Source: an uncultured Blautia sp. (GTDB lineage: Bacteria; Bacillota; Clostridia; Lachnospirales; Lachnospiraceae). From it: 64,000 nucleotides of DNA. Shown here piece after piece: positions 52,986-61,167 of the stretch (positions are counted from its first letter, which is position 1; the number at the start of each line of letters is the position of its first letter). A program made the position numbers and the translations under genes. The notes under the pieces are model-generated. The model was not told the DNA's origin. It saw only the letters and a program-made list of their open reading frames with translations, and did no database searches. Where the stretch lies: contig NZ_CAKROJ010000007.1 in NCBI RefSeq assembly GCF_934372025.1, forward strand, positions 1-64,000, read 5' to 3'.

Positions 52986-53474
52986 TTATATAATCTTACC
53001 AGATAAATGATCTATTTCATGCTGGCAGATCTGTGCTGTCCATCCGGACAGTTTCTGGCGCTGTTTTTTCCAGTTGAAGTCATAATATTCCACTTCTATT
53101 TCCTGGTATCTGGTTGTCTTTCGGACACCATCTAAAGACAGACAGCCTTCTTCTGTCTCATACATATCACTCTTGGAAACAATCACAGGATTAAACATCA
53201 CAACATCTATGAATCCCATATTCACAATGATAATGTTCTTCTTTACACCAATCACTTCGTGCTACGCACTCAGTCGCGGCAGTCGCCAAATATCCATGCA
53301 AGCATGGCTGCTTGGCTCGTTGCTACCGCGTATATTCGCAGCCATACCAACGCACCGTTCCCGGTTTGCCTGCAAAGTGTCCTGCAAATCTTTTCCAACT
53401 TGGATATCTGCCTTCGTGGCCGGTTCAGATAGCTGGCCTAAAAAGAAAACGTCTCTTACAATTTGTTTTACCAT
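52986..53474 (-). pseudogene. def: peptide deformylase gene interrupted by a 78-nt palindromic insert
   Basis: The N-terminal part (53474 down) reads MVKQIVRDVFFLGQLSEPAT and on to CVGMAAN, and the C-terminal part reads VIGVKKNIIIVNMGF with motif 2 EGCLSL and motif 3 HEIDHL. Between them 26 extra codons (53256-53333) include an in-frame TAG at 53262-53264; the reading frame is otherwise kept. Deformylase removes the formyl group from new proteins using Fe or Zn held by C and two H. With the stop the product is cut before both metal motifs, so it should be dead unless the stop is read through or translation restarts at GTG 53255. Another deformylase gene must then exist elsewhere. Confidence 0.85.
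53256..53333. repeat. 78-nt palindromic insert inside def
   Basis: The insert forms a long hairpin: CGCGGTAG/CTGCCGCG outside, GCCAA/TTGGC next, and CCATGC-TT-GCATGG at the tip. A second short GTGC/GCAC hairpin lies beside it. Its length is a multiple of three, and it is absent from the expected protein alignment. It resembles a REP- or RUP-type dispersed repeat; no other copy is seen in this window. Confidence 0.65.
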
Positions 53475-53635
53475 TTACTTTCTCCTGTATTCCGCTTATT
53501 TTCCTCTTTCACTGGAGCAGATTTGCGTTTCTCTTCTTCCCACATTTTTTCCAAAAACTGGAACTTTGCTGCTCGCTCCCAGTTATCTAATTTGCCATTT
53601 TTGTTGAAATCAAACATCTTATCCATTCCGTTCAT
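53468..53635 (-). CDS. 55-aa protein with an EF-hand-like calcium loop
   Basis: ATG at 53633-53635, encoding MNGMDKMFDFNKNGKLDNWE and then a charged helical tail ending NTGESKW. DFNKNGKLDNWE fits the 12-residue EF-hand loop (D1, N3, N5, D9, E12). Its stop overlaps the start of def (ATGGTAA), so the two are translationally coupled. It is 3 nt after the arsenate-reductase-like gene. Small EF-hand proteins of this type next to such genes are seen in Lachnospiraceae; the role is unknown. Confidence 0.65.
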   Translation of the reverse strand: MNGMDKMFDFNKNGKLDNWERAAKFQFLEKMWEEEKRKSAPVKEENKRNTGESKW

Positions 53636-53638
53636 TTT

Positions 53639-53980
53639 CTACTTCCATCCTTTCCATATATCTGGCTGATATCCCAGTGTGGACTGTTTTCCATTTCGGA
53701 CTACCGGTGTTTTGATCACCTGGGGATTCTCGAGTACTTTCTCAAGTTTATCCTCATCTGCGATATATTTGATGATGGCAAGCAGATCCTTGTCTTTGCC
53801 CTCCCAGTTAATCATATTTTCCATTCCACCATTTGCCTGGGCCACGGAGTTGAATTCACCCTTGCTCATTCCTTTTTCCTTCATATCAATGAACTGATAT
53901 TTGATTCCACGCTCTTTGAAGAAGCGTTCTGCCTTCTTTGTATCATTGCATTTTTTTGTTCCGAAAATCTGAATGTTCAA
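53639..53980 (-). CDS. ArsC/Spx-family thioredoxin-fold protein
   Basis: 113 aa, ArsC fold: MNIQIFGTKKCNDTKKAERF with one Cys in the active loop (C11-N-D-T), INWEGK near 58, and the cis-Pro region IKTPVVRNGKQSTLGYQPD (about 88-106). The single cysteine and missing arginine triad suggest the Spx/MgsR/YusI-like branch rather than a true arsenate reductase. No arsenic genes are nearby. It starts 1-2 bp after DUF4186. Confidence 0.87.
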   Translation of the reverse strand: MNIQIFGTKKCNDTKKAERFFKERGIKYQFIDMKEKGMSKGEFNSVAQANGGMENMINWEGKDKDLLAIIKYIADEDKLEKVLENPQVIKTPVVRNGKQSTLGYQPDIWKGWK

Positions 53981-53981
53981 A

Positions 53982-54359
53982 TTAGTTCTCCTTTGCTCTT
54001 TTAAGTTCTTTTTCTATCCAGGTCATAATCACATCCACAAGATAATCCTGCTGCACCTGGCTGAGCTGGCGGCCAGGCTGTATCTTATGCCATTTTCTGA
54101 TGCATTCACGACAACAGGTTGCAGTTGCGTGTTGGGCGATAAACACCGGATGTCCTCTCATTGGAGTCTGTTTTCCGTCATTCAGGATAACTGCCGGAGC
54201 TTCCCGCTTAGCTATAAAATCCTGTGCATGCTGCCTTATCACATCTAATCCTTTTTCGTTAATGTAATCAATATCTTTTTGTTTCAGATGAAAACTGCTC
54301 CTGAACTTCGATGCCTCAAGATGCTCGAAGAGCTGTTTATACCATTCTTCTTTTGTCAC
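53982..54359 (-). CDS. DUF4186 protein
   Basis: 125 aa from GTG at 54359, chosen because GGGAAG lies upstream and the family begins there; the longer frame to 54461 runs through the repeat at 54391 and into the preceding gene. It has the family core SKFRSSFHLKQKDIDYINEK, then HAQDFIAKREAPA, NDGKQTPMRGHPVFIAQHAT and ATCCRECIRKWH. The H-x-A-T-A-T-C-C-x2-C motif and conserved HP/H residues could bind a metal. Function unknown. Confidence 0.85.
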   Translation of the reverse strand: MTKEEWYKQLFEHLEASKFRSSFHLKQKDIDYINEKGLDVIRQHAQDFIAKREAPAVILNDGKQTPMRGHPVFIAQHATATCCRECIRKWHKIQPGRQLSQVQQDYLVDVIMTWIEKELKRAKEN

Positions 54360-54385
54360 TAGATTCACTTCCCTGTGTATTGCAT

Positions 54386-54416
54386 GGACGGTGTTTATGG
54401 CTTTTTTACTGTATCC
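54386..54416. repeat. second copy of the 22-bp repeat, before the DUF4186 gene
   Basis: GTGTTTATGGCTTTTTTACT+GT (54391-54412) is identical to 48633-48654. The flanking GGAC/GT..TCC pairing is weaker than in copy 1. Both copies lie 30-40 nt or less before a minus-strand gene start region. Confidence 0.65.
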
Positions 54417-54429
54417 ACTCATAAAAAGC

Positions 54430-55362
54430 TTATCTGAAGAAATCCTTAATCTGTCCGGCAATAATCTGCATCAGTCGATTTCGGGCTTCCACACTTGCCC
54501 ACGCAATATGCGGGGTAATGATAAGCCTTTTGCTATCCTTAATTTTTACCAGTGGATTTGTTCCACTCATCGGCTCTTTGCATAATACATCAAGTCCTGC
54601 TGCCGCAATATCACCTGCTTCCAGCGCATCACACAAATCCTGCTCGACCACAATTGGTCCTCGACCAAGGTTTAAGAAAATCGCTGTCTTTTTCATTTTT
54701 GCAAATGCTTTTTTATCCATCAGATTTTTGGTGTATTCATTTAATGGGGCATGCACAGATACAATATCTGATTCAGAAAGTAATGTTTCGAAGTCGACCT
54801 GCTCATATCCTTCCTGAGGTGCGCTTCCTGATGCAGAGTAATAGATTACATGCGCCCCAAACGCTTTTGCTATATCTGCAACTCGTCTTCCAATTGCTCC
54901 AAGTCCGATGATTCCCCAGGTTTTTCCATTAATCTCATTAAAATGCTCTGCAAAATGAGTAAAAACTGTATCATTTACATATTTTTCGTCTTTTACATAA
55001 TCATCATAATAACGCATTTTTTCTAACAGATAGAATAACAAAGCAAACGTATGCTGTGTAACGGATTCCGTAGAATATCCTGCTACATTTCTCCATGCGA
55101 TTCCTCGTTTCGCCAGATATTCTTTATCGAGATTGTTTGTTCCTGTAGCAGTTACACATACCAGTTTTAAATTTTGAGCAGCTCCAATGGTTTGTTCATT
55201 GATCTCAATTTTATTGATGATCAGAACATCCGCATCTTTTACACGCTCCGGAATCTCTTCTGGAGCAGAAAATCCATATTTTACCACTTCTCCCAAAGCA
55301 TCATAAGATGATAGATCAATGTCTTCTCCGATTGTTTTTGCATCTAAAAATACAAGCTTCAT
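54430..55362 (-). CDS. D-2-hydroxyacid dehydrogenase
   Basis: 310 aa. NAD-dependent oxidoreductase interconverting 2-keto acids (such as hydroxypyruvate or glyoxylate) and D-2-hydroxy acids. Dinucleotide motif GLGAIGRRVADIA (about 151-163), VSVHAPLNEYTKN (about 201-213), the catalytic Arg region INLGRGPIVVEQDL-like (FLNLGRGPIVVEQDL, about 231-245), Glu in DVLCKEPM and His in TPHIAWAS. All catalytic residues are present. Substrate not known. Confidence 0.92.
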   Translation of the reverse strand: MKLVFLDAKTIGEDIDLSSYDALGEVVKYGFSAPEEIPERVKDADVLIINKIEINEQTIGAAQNLKLVCVTATGTNNLDKEYLAKRGIAWRNVAGYSTESVTQHTFALLFYLLEKMRYYDDYVKDEKYVNDTVFTHFAEHFNEINGKTWGIIGLGAIGRRVADIAKAFGAHVIYYSASGSAPQEGYEQVDFETLLSESDIVSVHAPLNEYTKNLMDKKAFAKMKKTAIFLNLGRGPIVVEQDLCDALEAGDIAAAGLDVLCKEPMSGTNPLVKIKDSKRLIITPHIAWASVEARNRLMQIIAGQIKDFFR

Positions 55363-55385
55363 ATTTATTCCTCTCCTCTGTTAAT

Positions 55386-56285
55386 TTAAAAAAGATCCAA
55401 CATATTATCCAGATATATTTTTTCTCTGACATGAATCTGGTATTCTGGTCTGGTCATATAGTACAACAGAAATTCCAGAATCAATGCACTTCCCAGCCCT
55501 CGTCCTTCAATCTTAAAATTAGAAAATCCCATTGGCAGATAAATGTTTTTAATATCTGTCACACTGATAAAGCCAGGATTTGTCATTGCTTTTGAAAAAA
55601 GATATCCATCTTCCGCTCCGGGTGCAGTGCAAATATGTTCCTCACAAATTTCTCCCAGATTTTTCCGGCTTACTGTTTCATAACAGACTTTTCTGTCTTT
55701 ACATCCAAACCAACAACATTCGTTACACAAAAATTCCACTTTTGCTTTTTGCCGCATATTCATCTGCTTTAATTCTCCAAACCTTTTATTAAGACGAAAA
55801 TCCGGCACTACATAACGAAATTCGTTTCTGTCGGTTTCCTGCAAAAATTCTGAAAAATTCGTCAACACCTTTGTTGTCGAAGAAACCAGATAAAGTCCCG
55901 GATACTTCTTTTTCAGATAATCCAACAACAGTTCCGAATGAAGAATTACACCATTTTGTGGTTCACTGCTTTCTTCAAACAATGCACAAAGTGCATTGCA
56001 CTTTTGATCCTGTAAATGCTCCTCTCTCAAAAGCGAATTACTGAATGTCAGCCGGGCAGATATCTTATATTCCTGCATCTGTGTCAGAACTTTCTTCGGA
56101 TCCGTGTCCCCAAAGGAAGTACGACCGCCACCCCAGATACATTCTGCCGGTGCCCCATATATCGAACCAATCTCACACCAGTCATAAAAATATTCTCTGT
56201 GTTCCCGGAACAATGACAGAAATACACAATATAATTCATAAAATTCAAACAACCCGGGAAGATGATAATACACTCGATTTTTCAT
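55386..56285 (-). CDS. divergent U32-peptidase-like protein with a cysteine cluster
   Basis: 299 aa from the ATG at 56285 with AGAGGAG upstream. The C-terminal FKIEGRGLGSALILEFLLYY resembles the U32 family's KIEGR motif. Before it a cluster CNECCWFGCKDRKVC (about 198-212) could hold an Fe-S cluster, as in UbiU/V and RlhA. The N-terminal half has a TIM-barrel-like pattern (ARLTFSNSLLREEHLQDQKC, then GVILHSELLLDYLKKKYPGL). Likely a tRNA/rRNA or cofactor modification enzyme rather than a protease, but this is inference. Follows a methyltransferase gene closely. Confidence 0.55.
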   Translation of the reverse strand: MKNRVYYHLPGLFEFYELYCVFLSLFREHREYFYDWCEIGSIYGAPAECIWGGGRTSFGDTDPKKVLTQMQEYKISARLTFSNSLLREEHLQDQKCNALCALFEESSEPQNGVILHSELLLDYLKKKYPGLYLVSSTTKVLTNFSEFLQETDRNEFRYVVPDFRLNKRFGELKQMNMRQKAKVEFLCNECCWFGCKDRKVCYETVSRKNLGEICEEHICTAPGAEDGYLFSKAMTNPGFISVTDIKNIYLPMGFSNFKIEGRGLGSALILEFLLYYMTRPEYQIHVREKIYLDNMLDLF

Positions 56286-56296
56286 ACTCTCCTCTG

Positions 56297-56893
56297 TCAA
56301 TTCACCTGAAAGATCAGGATTTTTTCCCTTTTGTCCTCACCTGGAAATAAATCCGAAGCATCAATTTCATCATAGAACATCAACTGTTCCTGAATCATCA
56401 GGCTACTTACATAATCTTCTGATGGATAATAAAAAAACAACAGTATTTCTCTCGGATTTTCATAATAAGATTCATAAATTCTTGTCAAAACCGATTGAAA
56501 AATTTCTATCGAAAACGGATTAAAAAAATAACATCGATCCACATCTGCCGGAACTTTATAATTCTCTGCGCTGCACAAAACAAAATCTGTACGATTTCCT
56601 GATATCGCTGTCTCCTTATTTTCTACGGCTCTCTTATAAATCTGCTCATCATATTCAATACCTAATGTCTTACATCTGGTCTGATAGGAAAGATAAAAGC
56701 ATACCCGTCCCTTTCCGGTTCCATAATCAATCAGTATATTATTTTTCCTGATCAGTCCGCTGTTTGCCAGACGCTCCAGAACCGTGTACGAAGTTGGTTC
56801 ATAAGGATATCTGTATTGATCAGAATGAGAATCATCTCGACCGGTAGTCTTTATCTTCAGGAATTTGTCCCACTGGATCTCGTTTTGATTCAT
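56297..56893 (-). CDS. SAM-dependent methyltransferase
   Basis: 198 aa. Rossmann-fold motif I is LIDYGTGKGRVCFYLSYQ (about 56-73), then GIEYDEQIYKRAV (motif II) and CYFFNPFSIEIFQ (motif IV, with NPF near residue 122). An NPF/NPP-like motif suggests an N-methyltransferase acting on protein or nucleic acid, with low confidence. It lies 12 bp before the U32-like gene, so the two are an operon. Confidence 0.82.
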   Translation of the reverse strand: MNQNEIQWDKFLKIKTTGRDDSHSDQYRYPYEPTSYTVLERLANSGLIRKNNILIDYGTGKGRVCFYLSYQTRCKTLGIEYDEQIYKRAVENKETAISGNRTDFVLCSAENYKVPADVDRCYFFNPFSIEIFQSVLTRIYESYYENPREILLFFYYPSEDYVSSLMIQEQLMFYDEIDASDLFPGEDKREKILIFQVN

Positions 56894-56944
56894 TTATCAT
56901 AATCCTTTCCCATATTAAGTTATTGACTTCTTACAAAATATGCA

Positions 56945-57421
56945 TCAACTTTTTAAGATGTATTCCATCTGTCTTTCTTTTGTTTTCATTCCCATTTTCT
57001 CATAGAATTTTTCTGCTGAAGTATTTCCTGACCATACATTTAATGTCACTTCGTAGCACCCCATTTGCTCAGCTTCTTTTTTTACATACTCAAACAAACT
57101 TTCACCGATATGTTGGCCTCGTGCCAACTGGTCAACACAAAGATCATCTATAAAAAGAGATTTAAACTGCACCATATTATTTGAAAAAGGCTGTTCCTGC
57201 AATTGACAAAATGCATATCCTACACAAACATCTGTCTCATTCACTGCAATGTATATTGGTTTTTCTTCATCTTTCAAAAGTTCTCTCAATTCATCTACAG
57301 TATATTTAGTTGTACCCGGTATAAAGACATCAGGTCTTATATCTGCATGAATTTGCAAAACCTGCCCTAACAGTTCAATAATTCTCGGTATATCTTTATC
57401 TTCTGCTTTTCTGATAATCAT
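56945..57421 (-). CDS. GNAT-family N-acetyltransferase
   Basis: 158 aa. GNAT fold with FKSLFIDDLCVDQLARGQHI (motif A, about 87-106, acetyl-CoA loop R-G-Q-H-I-G) and EVTLNVWSGNTSAEKFYEKM (motif B, about 129-148). It starts MIIRKAEDKDIPRIIELLGQ. Substrate unknown. Last gene before the divergent symporter; no terminator was identified between it and the methyltransferase. Confidence 0.88.
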   Translation of the reverse strand: MIIRKAEDKDIPRIIELLGQVLQIHADIRPDVFIPGTTKYTVDELRELLKDEEKPIYIAVNETDVCVGYAFCQLQEQPFSNNMVQFKSLFIDDLCVDQLARGQHIGESLFEYVKKEAEQMGCYEVTLNVWSGNTSAEKFYEKMGMKTKERQMEYILKS

Positions 57422-57533
57422 AGTTTTAGTTCCTCCAATATACTAAAATCTTATTTTCATTAAATCATTGAAGCTGGCATTTGTAAACAAAAAAGCAAAA
57501 AAAGTAATTATTGTTCCAGATAATAGAAATAAC

Positions 57534-57563
57534 TTGACAAAAAAATAAACAAGAGTATATAAT
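57534..57563 (+). promoter_or_regulatory. promoter of the alanine/glycine symporter gene
   Basis: TTGACA (57534-57539) and TATAAT (57558-57563) with an 18-bp spacer. Start of transcription near 57570, only about 20 nt before the leader hairpin. Confidence 0.75.
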
Positions 57564-57591
57564 ACGAACAACTTATATATATTAGTGAGAG

Positions 57592-57623
57592 GGAGCGATG
57601 TTGCTACAACATCGCTCCTTTTT
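57592..57623 (+). terminator. leader terminator (attenuator) of the symporter gene
   Basis: A perfect 12-bp stem GGAGCGATGTTG / CAACATCGCTCC with a 3-nt loop (57592-57618), followed by TTTTT, sits between promoter and ribosome site. Most transcripts should stop here unless something prevents it. No tRNA- or ligand-binding fold is visible in the 20 nt before it. Confidence 0.75.
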
Positions 57624-57648
57624 GCATTTATGGAGGAGGGAGATCTAT

Positions 57649-59037
57649 ATGGAACAGCTGAATGAGATTGTTACTAAGATTGATGATTTTGTATGGGGAC
57701 CAGTGATGCTGATTCTTTTGGTTGGAACAGGTGTGTTTCTTACCATTCGTACAAGATTTCTGACCTGGCGAAATCTGGGATATGCACTTAAGAGTACACT
57801 CAGCAAAGAAGCGCGCACCAAAAGTCGTGGTGAAGGTGATGTTTCTCCGTTTTCTGCACTTACTACAGCACTGGCTGCAACAATTGGAACAGGAAATATC
57901 GTTGGTGTTGCGACTGCAATGGTATCTGGTGGACCAGGAGCACTGGTATGGATGTGGATCTCGGCGGCATTTGGACTTACTTCAAAATTCAGTGAGTGTA
58001 TGCTTGCAATCAAATATCGCGAAGTAAATGCTAAAGGTGAAATGAGTGGCGGACCAATGTATACTATGAAGAAAGGTCTGAAAAATAAGACTTTTGGATC
58101 CGTTCTGGCATGGCTTTTTGCTCTTTTCGCAGTGATTGCATCCTTTGGCATAGGTAATATGACACAGGGAAATTCAATTGCAGGTGCACTCCATACCACT
58201 TTTGGTGTGCCAGCATGGGTTACAGGTGTTGTAATCACATTGCTTTCACTGCTTATTATTGTTGGTGGAATCAAATCTATTTCAAAAGTATCTTCCATAG
58301 TCGTTCCGGCAATGGCAATCTTTTATGTAATTTGTGGTCTTATTGTTATTATTGGAAATATCTCAAATCTGCCGGCAGGTATTGCTATGATCTTTAAGAT
58401 GGCATTTTCTGTAAAGGCAGTTGGCGGTGGACTTTGTGGCTCAATTGTAGCCTCTATGATGAATGCGATGCGATTTGGAGTTGCACGAGGAGTTTTTTCA
58501 AATGAGGCAGGTATGGGCTCCGCTGCAATCACTGCTGCAGCAGCTACCACAGATAATCCTGTTCGTCAGGGCTATATAAACATGACAGGTACTTTCTGGG
58601 ATACCATCGTCGTCTGTACGATCACAGGTCTTGCAATAGCATCATCCGGGGTACTCGGAACAACAGACGCAGCAGGAAAATTACTGACTGGTTCAGATAT
58701 TACTATTCTGGCATTTGAAACAATTCTTGGTTCCGCAGGTGGATGGCTGGTAACAATCGGCATTACTTTATTTGCTTTTTCTACGATTCTTGGCTGGGAA
58801 TATCATGGAGAAAAAGCATTTGAATATCTTTTTGGAACACATAAATATAATATGATCTATCGAGTGGTATTTTCACTTGTTGTATACTTTGGATGCACAC
58901 AGACGTTGAGTCTGGTATGGAATTTTTCAGATATCGCAAATGCACTTATGGCAATTCCAAACCTTATTTGCATGTTACTCCTGAGTGGTGAGATTGCAAA
59001 GGATATCAAAGAATTTCAGTCTGAGATCAAAAAGTAG
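57649..59037 (+). CDS. sodium:alanine/glycine symporter (AGCS family)
   Basis: 462 aa from the ATG at 57649 with GGAGGAGGGAG upstream; an earlier in-frame ATG is inside the leader hairpin. About ten to eleven membrane segments. Family motifs are GDVSPFSALTTALAATIGTG (about 62-81), GNIVGVATAMVSGGPGALVW, and RGVFSNEAGMGSAAITAAAA (about 285-304). Imports alanine or glycine with Na+. Controlled at a leader terminator. Stand-alone gene with a terminator after it. Confidence 0.95.
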   Translation: MEQLNEIVTKIDDFVWGPVMLILLVGTGVFLTIRTRFLTWRNLGYALKSTLSKEARTKSRGEGDVSPFSALTTALAATIGTGNIVGVATAMVSGGPGALVWMWISAAFGLTSKFSECMLAIKYREVNAKGEMSGGPMYTMKKGLKNKTFGSVLAWLFALFAVIASFGIGNMTQGNSIAGALHTTFGVPAWVTGVVITLLSLLIIVGGIKSISKVSSIVVPAMAIFYVICGLIVIIGNISNLPAGIAMIFKMAFSVKAVGGGLCGSIVASMMNAMRFGVARGVFSNEAGMGSAAITAAAATTDNPVRQGYINMTGTFWDTIVVCTITGLAIASSGVLGTTDAAGKLLTGSDITILAFETILGSAGGWLVTIGITLFAFSTILGWEYHGEKAFEYLFGTHKYNMIYRVVFSLVVYFGCTQTLSLVWNFSDIANALMAIPNLICMLLLSGEIAKDIKEFQSEIKK

Positions 59038-59051
59038 CTTATATTCATTGC

Positions 59052-59088
59052 AGCCAGGATAAGCCCAATTAACGGGTCTATCCTGGCT
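59052..59088. terminator. shared terminator between symporter and HD genes
   Basis: AGCCAGGATA (59052-59061) and TATCCTGGCT (59079-59088) with inner GCCC/GGGT pairing. It lies between two convergent stops 59 bp apart. The T-run is weak on both sides. Confidence 0.6.
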
Positions 59089-59095
59089 ACAATTG

Positions 59096-59581
59096 TCAAA
59101 TATCAAACATTTCCCTGCAAATCATTTTTCCACACGCTGTTTTGAAAATATTCTGGTAAGCTTTTAAGGCAGCATCTTTCGCTAAATTATCCTCCATAAT
59201 ATTAACCAGAAAATCAGCCTCTACCAATATCTGATAATCAATCCCATCAATATTATTGTATGTATGATGATGTGCGATCAAATACTGAACTCGGTCAGAT
59301 ATGTCTCGATCAAATCCTAATTTTGCAAGCAGCTTTTCTGCTATTGCAGGACCTTCTTTTTCCTGCAGCTTCCCATTACAGTTCCCGTATTTTTCCTCAC
59401 ATAAATGAATTCCAATATCATGTGTCAAAGCAGCAGTTTCAATAATAAACAGGCATTTTTCATCTACATTTTCCGTTTCGGCAATTAGCTTCGCATAACT
59501 ATGAACTTTACAGAAATGTTGAATTCTCTTTGCATCTCCACTATATAACTCAATCATTGCCAGGTGTAATTTGTTTATCAT
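59096..59581 (-). CDS. HD-domain phosphohydrolase-like protein
   Basis: 161 aa. Metal-binding HD residues: H27 (CKVHSYAKLIAE), the H-D pair in ALTHDIGIHLCE (about 53-64), HHH in LIAHHHTYN (about 103-111) and D in VEADFLVNIME (about 120-130). HD proteins hydrolyse nucleotides or phosphoesters. The substrate is unknown. Single gene convergent with the symporter. Confidence 0.87.
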   Translation of the reverse strand: MINKLHLAMIELYSGDAKRIQHFCKVHSYAKLIAETENVDEKCLFIIETAALTHDIGIHLCEEKYGNCNGKLQEKEGPAIAEKLLAKLGFDRDISDRVQYLIAHHHTYNNIDGIDYQILVEADFLVNIMEDNLAKDAALKAYQNIFKTACGKMICREMFDI

Positions 59582-59654
59582 CGCAGATTTTCCTCCTCAT
59601 GTACAAATAATTGTTGGTGAATAAATTCTATGATATTAATAAAAAAATATAGAG

Positions 59655-59683
59655 TAAAACTCACATTATAGCCCGAAGGAGTT
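59655..59683 (-). terminator. weak terminator-like hairpin after the second MATE gene
   Basis: AAACTCC / GAGTTT-type pairing on the minus strand (AAAACTCCTTCGGGCTATAA, then TGTGAGTTTT) directly after the MATE stop. The stem is short and imperfect. Confidence 0.35.
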
Positions 59684-59687
59684 TTTA

Positions 59688-61043
59688 TTAATCAAAATCC
59701 CTGGTAATATTTGTGAGCCATTTGCCTCTGAAATAGTGGATAAAAACCACAGGCATTTTTTCAAACTCATCCAAAGTCATTACAAAGTATACCCAAATTG
59801 GCGGCAGTTTTAAAACATATGCTGCAAGGAAAGTAAGTGGCACTGCAACAAGCCACATAAATATGGAATCTATGATCATTCCAAATCTGGAATCACCGCC
59901 ACCTCTGAAGCAGCCACAGATAAGGCAGGTATTGATACCTTCTCCCACAAGCCGCCAGGTTGTCATAATTATAAAAATGCCAAGATAATAAATGGCCGTC
60001 TCTGTCAGTTTATCCCGATAGAAATCCAATATCAGCGGGCGAAGTGCCAGAATAATGACGCATCCGACCAGACTTACAACCATTGTTATTCTAAGCATGC
60101 GCTTTCCATATTCTCTTGCTGCATCAATGTTGTCTTTACCCAGTTCCTGGCTGACGATAATGGTCGTCGCATTGGCAAAACCACGACAGGCGATTGCACC
60201 AATATTTACCACCATAACAGCAACCGCATTTGCGGCAACCATATCATCACCAATATGACCGAGAATTGCTGCAAATGCTGAGCTGGCAAAACTCCAGACC
60301 AAATCATTTATTACAGCTGGAGTAGCAATTTTCATAAAGTCCTGAAACAGAACACCCGATTTCGCAAAAAAATATTCAATCCGAAATCTGACATCAGAAC
60401 TTTTTAATGAATAGATAAGGCAGATCAGTACCTCTGTAATTCTGGCAATAACAGTACCAAGAGCTACACCGGTAACGCCAAGTTTTGGAAGACCAAACAG
60501 ACCAAAGATAAAAGTAGCATTACATAATACATTGACACAAAGAGAAACAATGTACGTGGCAGATGGCAGCATTATTTTTCCGATACTTCGAAGGGCACTC
60601 ATAAAGACCTGAGAGAATCCCATAAACATAAATGAAAATGAAATTACCCTTAAGTATTCACTACCGGCAGCAATCGTATCTGGACTATTTGTAAAAATCT
60701 TCATGATTGTAGTTGGCATTGTAAAGGAAATCGCAAAAAATACAAGGGAAATGATCAGTGAAATCCTTTCCGCCAGGCCAAGAATCTTTTCGACTGTCTT
60801 TTTATCACCTTTTCCCCAGTACTGGGAACATAAGACCGAAGTACCCGCGGCCATACCGTAATATAAACAGAAAAGAATAAAAGTATACTGGTTCGCAAGA
60901 GATGAAGCCGACATGGCAGTCTGGCTTACATATCCAAGCATAACCGTATCGGCAATGTTTACCAGCGTTCCGATCAGGTTTTGGATCATGATCGGAAAAG
61001 CCAGTTTTGATGCATATTTTAAGAAATCTTTTTTATTTAGCAT
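59688..61043 (-). CDS. MATE-family efflux transporter (second)
   Basis: 451 aa, twelve membrane segments. Starts MLNKKDFLKYASKLAFPIMI with the family's first-helix pattern (QNLIGTLVNIADTVMLG), GMAAGTSVLCSQYWGKGDKK (about 63-82) and the equivalent GFANATTIIVSQELGKDNID in the second half. It shares the fold but not close sequence with the MATE at 36873-38225. Stand-alone; substrate unknown. Confidence 0.92.
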   Translation of the reverse strand: MLNKKDFLKYASKLAFPIMIQNLIGTLVNIADTVMLGYVSQTAMSASSLANQYTFILFCLYYGMAAGTSVLCSQYWGKGDKKTVEKILGLAERISLIISLVFFAISFTMPTTIMKIFTNSPDTIAAGSEYLRVISFSFMFMGFSQVFMSALRSIGKIMLPSATYIVSLCVNVLCNATFIFGLFGLPKLGVTGVALGTVIARITEVLICLIYSLKSSDVRFRIEYFFAKSGVLFQDFMKIATPAVINDLVWSFASSAFAAILGHIGDDMVAANAVAVMVVNIGAIACRGFANATTIIVSQELGKDNIDAAREYGKRMLRITMVVSLVGCVIILALRPLILDFYRDKLTETAIYYLGIFIIMTTWRLVGEGINTCLICGCFRGGGDSRFGMIIDSIFMWLVAVPLTFLAAYVLKLPPIWVYFVMTLDEFEKMPVVFIHYFRGKWLTNITRDFD

Positions 61044-61167
61044 ACATGGTTTTTCCTTAGTTCTTTGAATTATTACTATTTATATTACATTGTATCATAT
61101 ACTCGCATTATAAACACGTAAATTTTATAGCTGTTTTTCCGACCTGTTTTTTCGAAAGCCCACCTGA

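Noticed and set aside
53262..53264. The TAG inside def as a recoded pyrrolysine or selenocysteine-like codon
   Set aside because: It lies in a palindromic insert that is absent from the expected protein, and nothing here supports amber recoding.
53639..53980. The ArsC-fold gene as part of an arsenic resistance operon
   Set aside because: There is a single Cys without the arginine triad and no arsB, arsR or acr3 neighbour. An Spx/YusI-like role is more likely.
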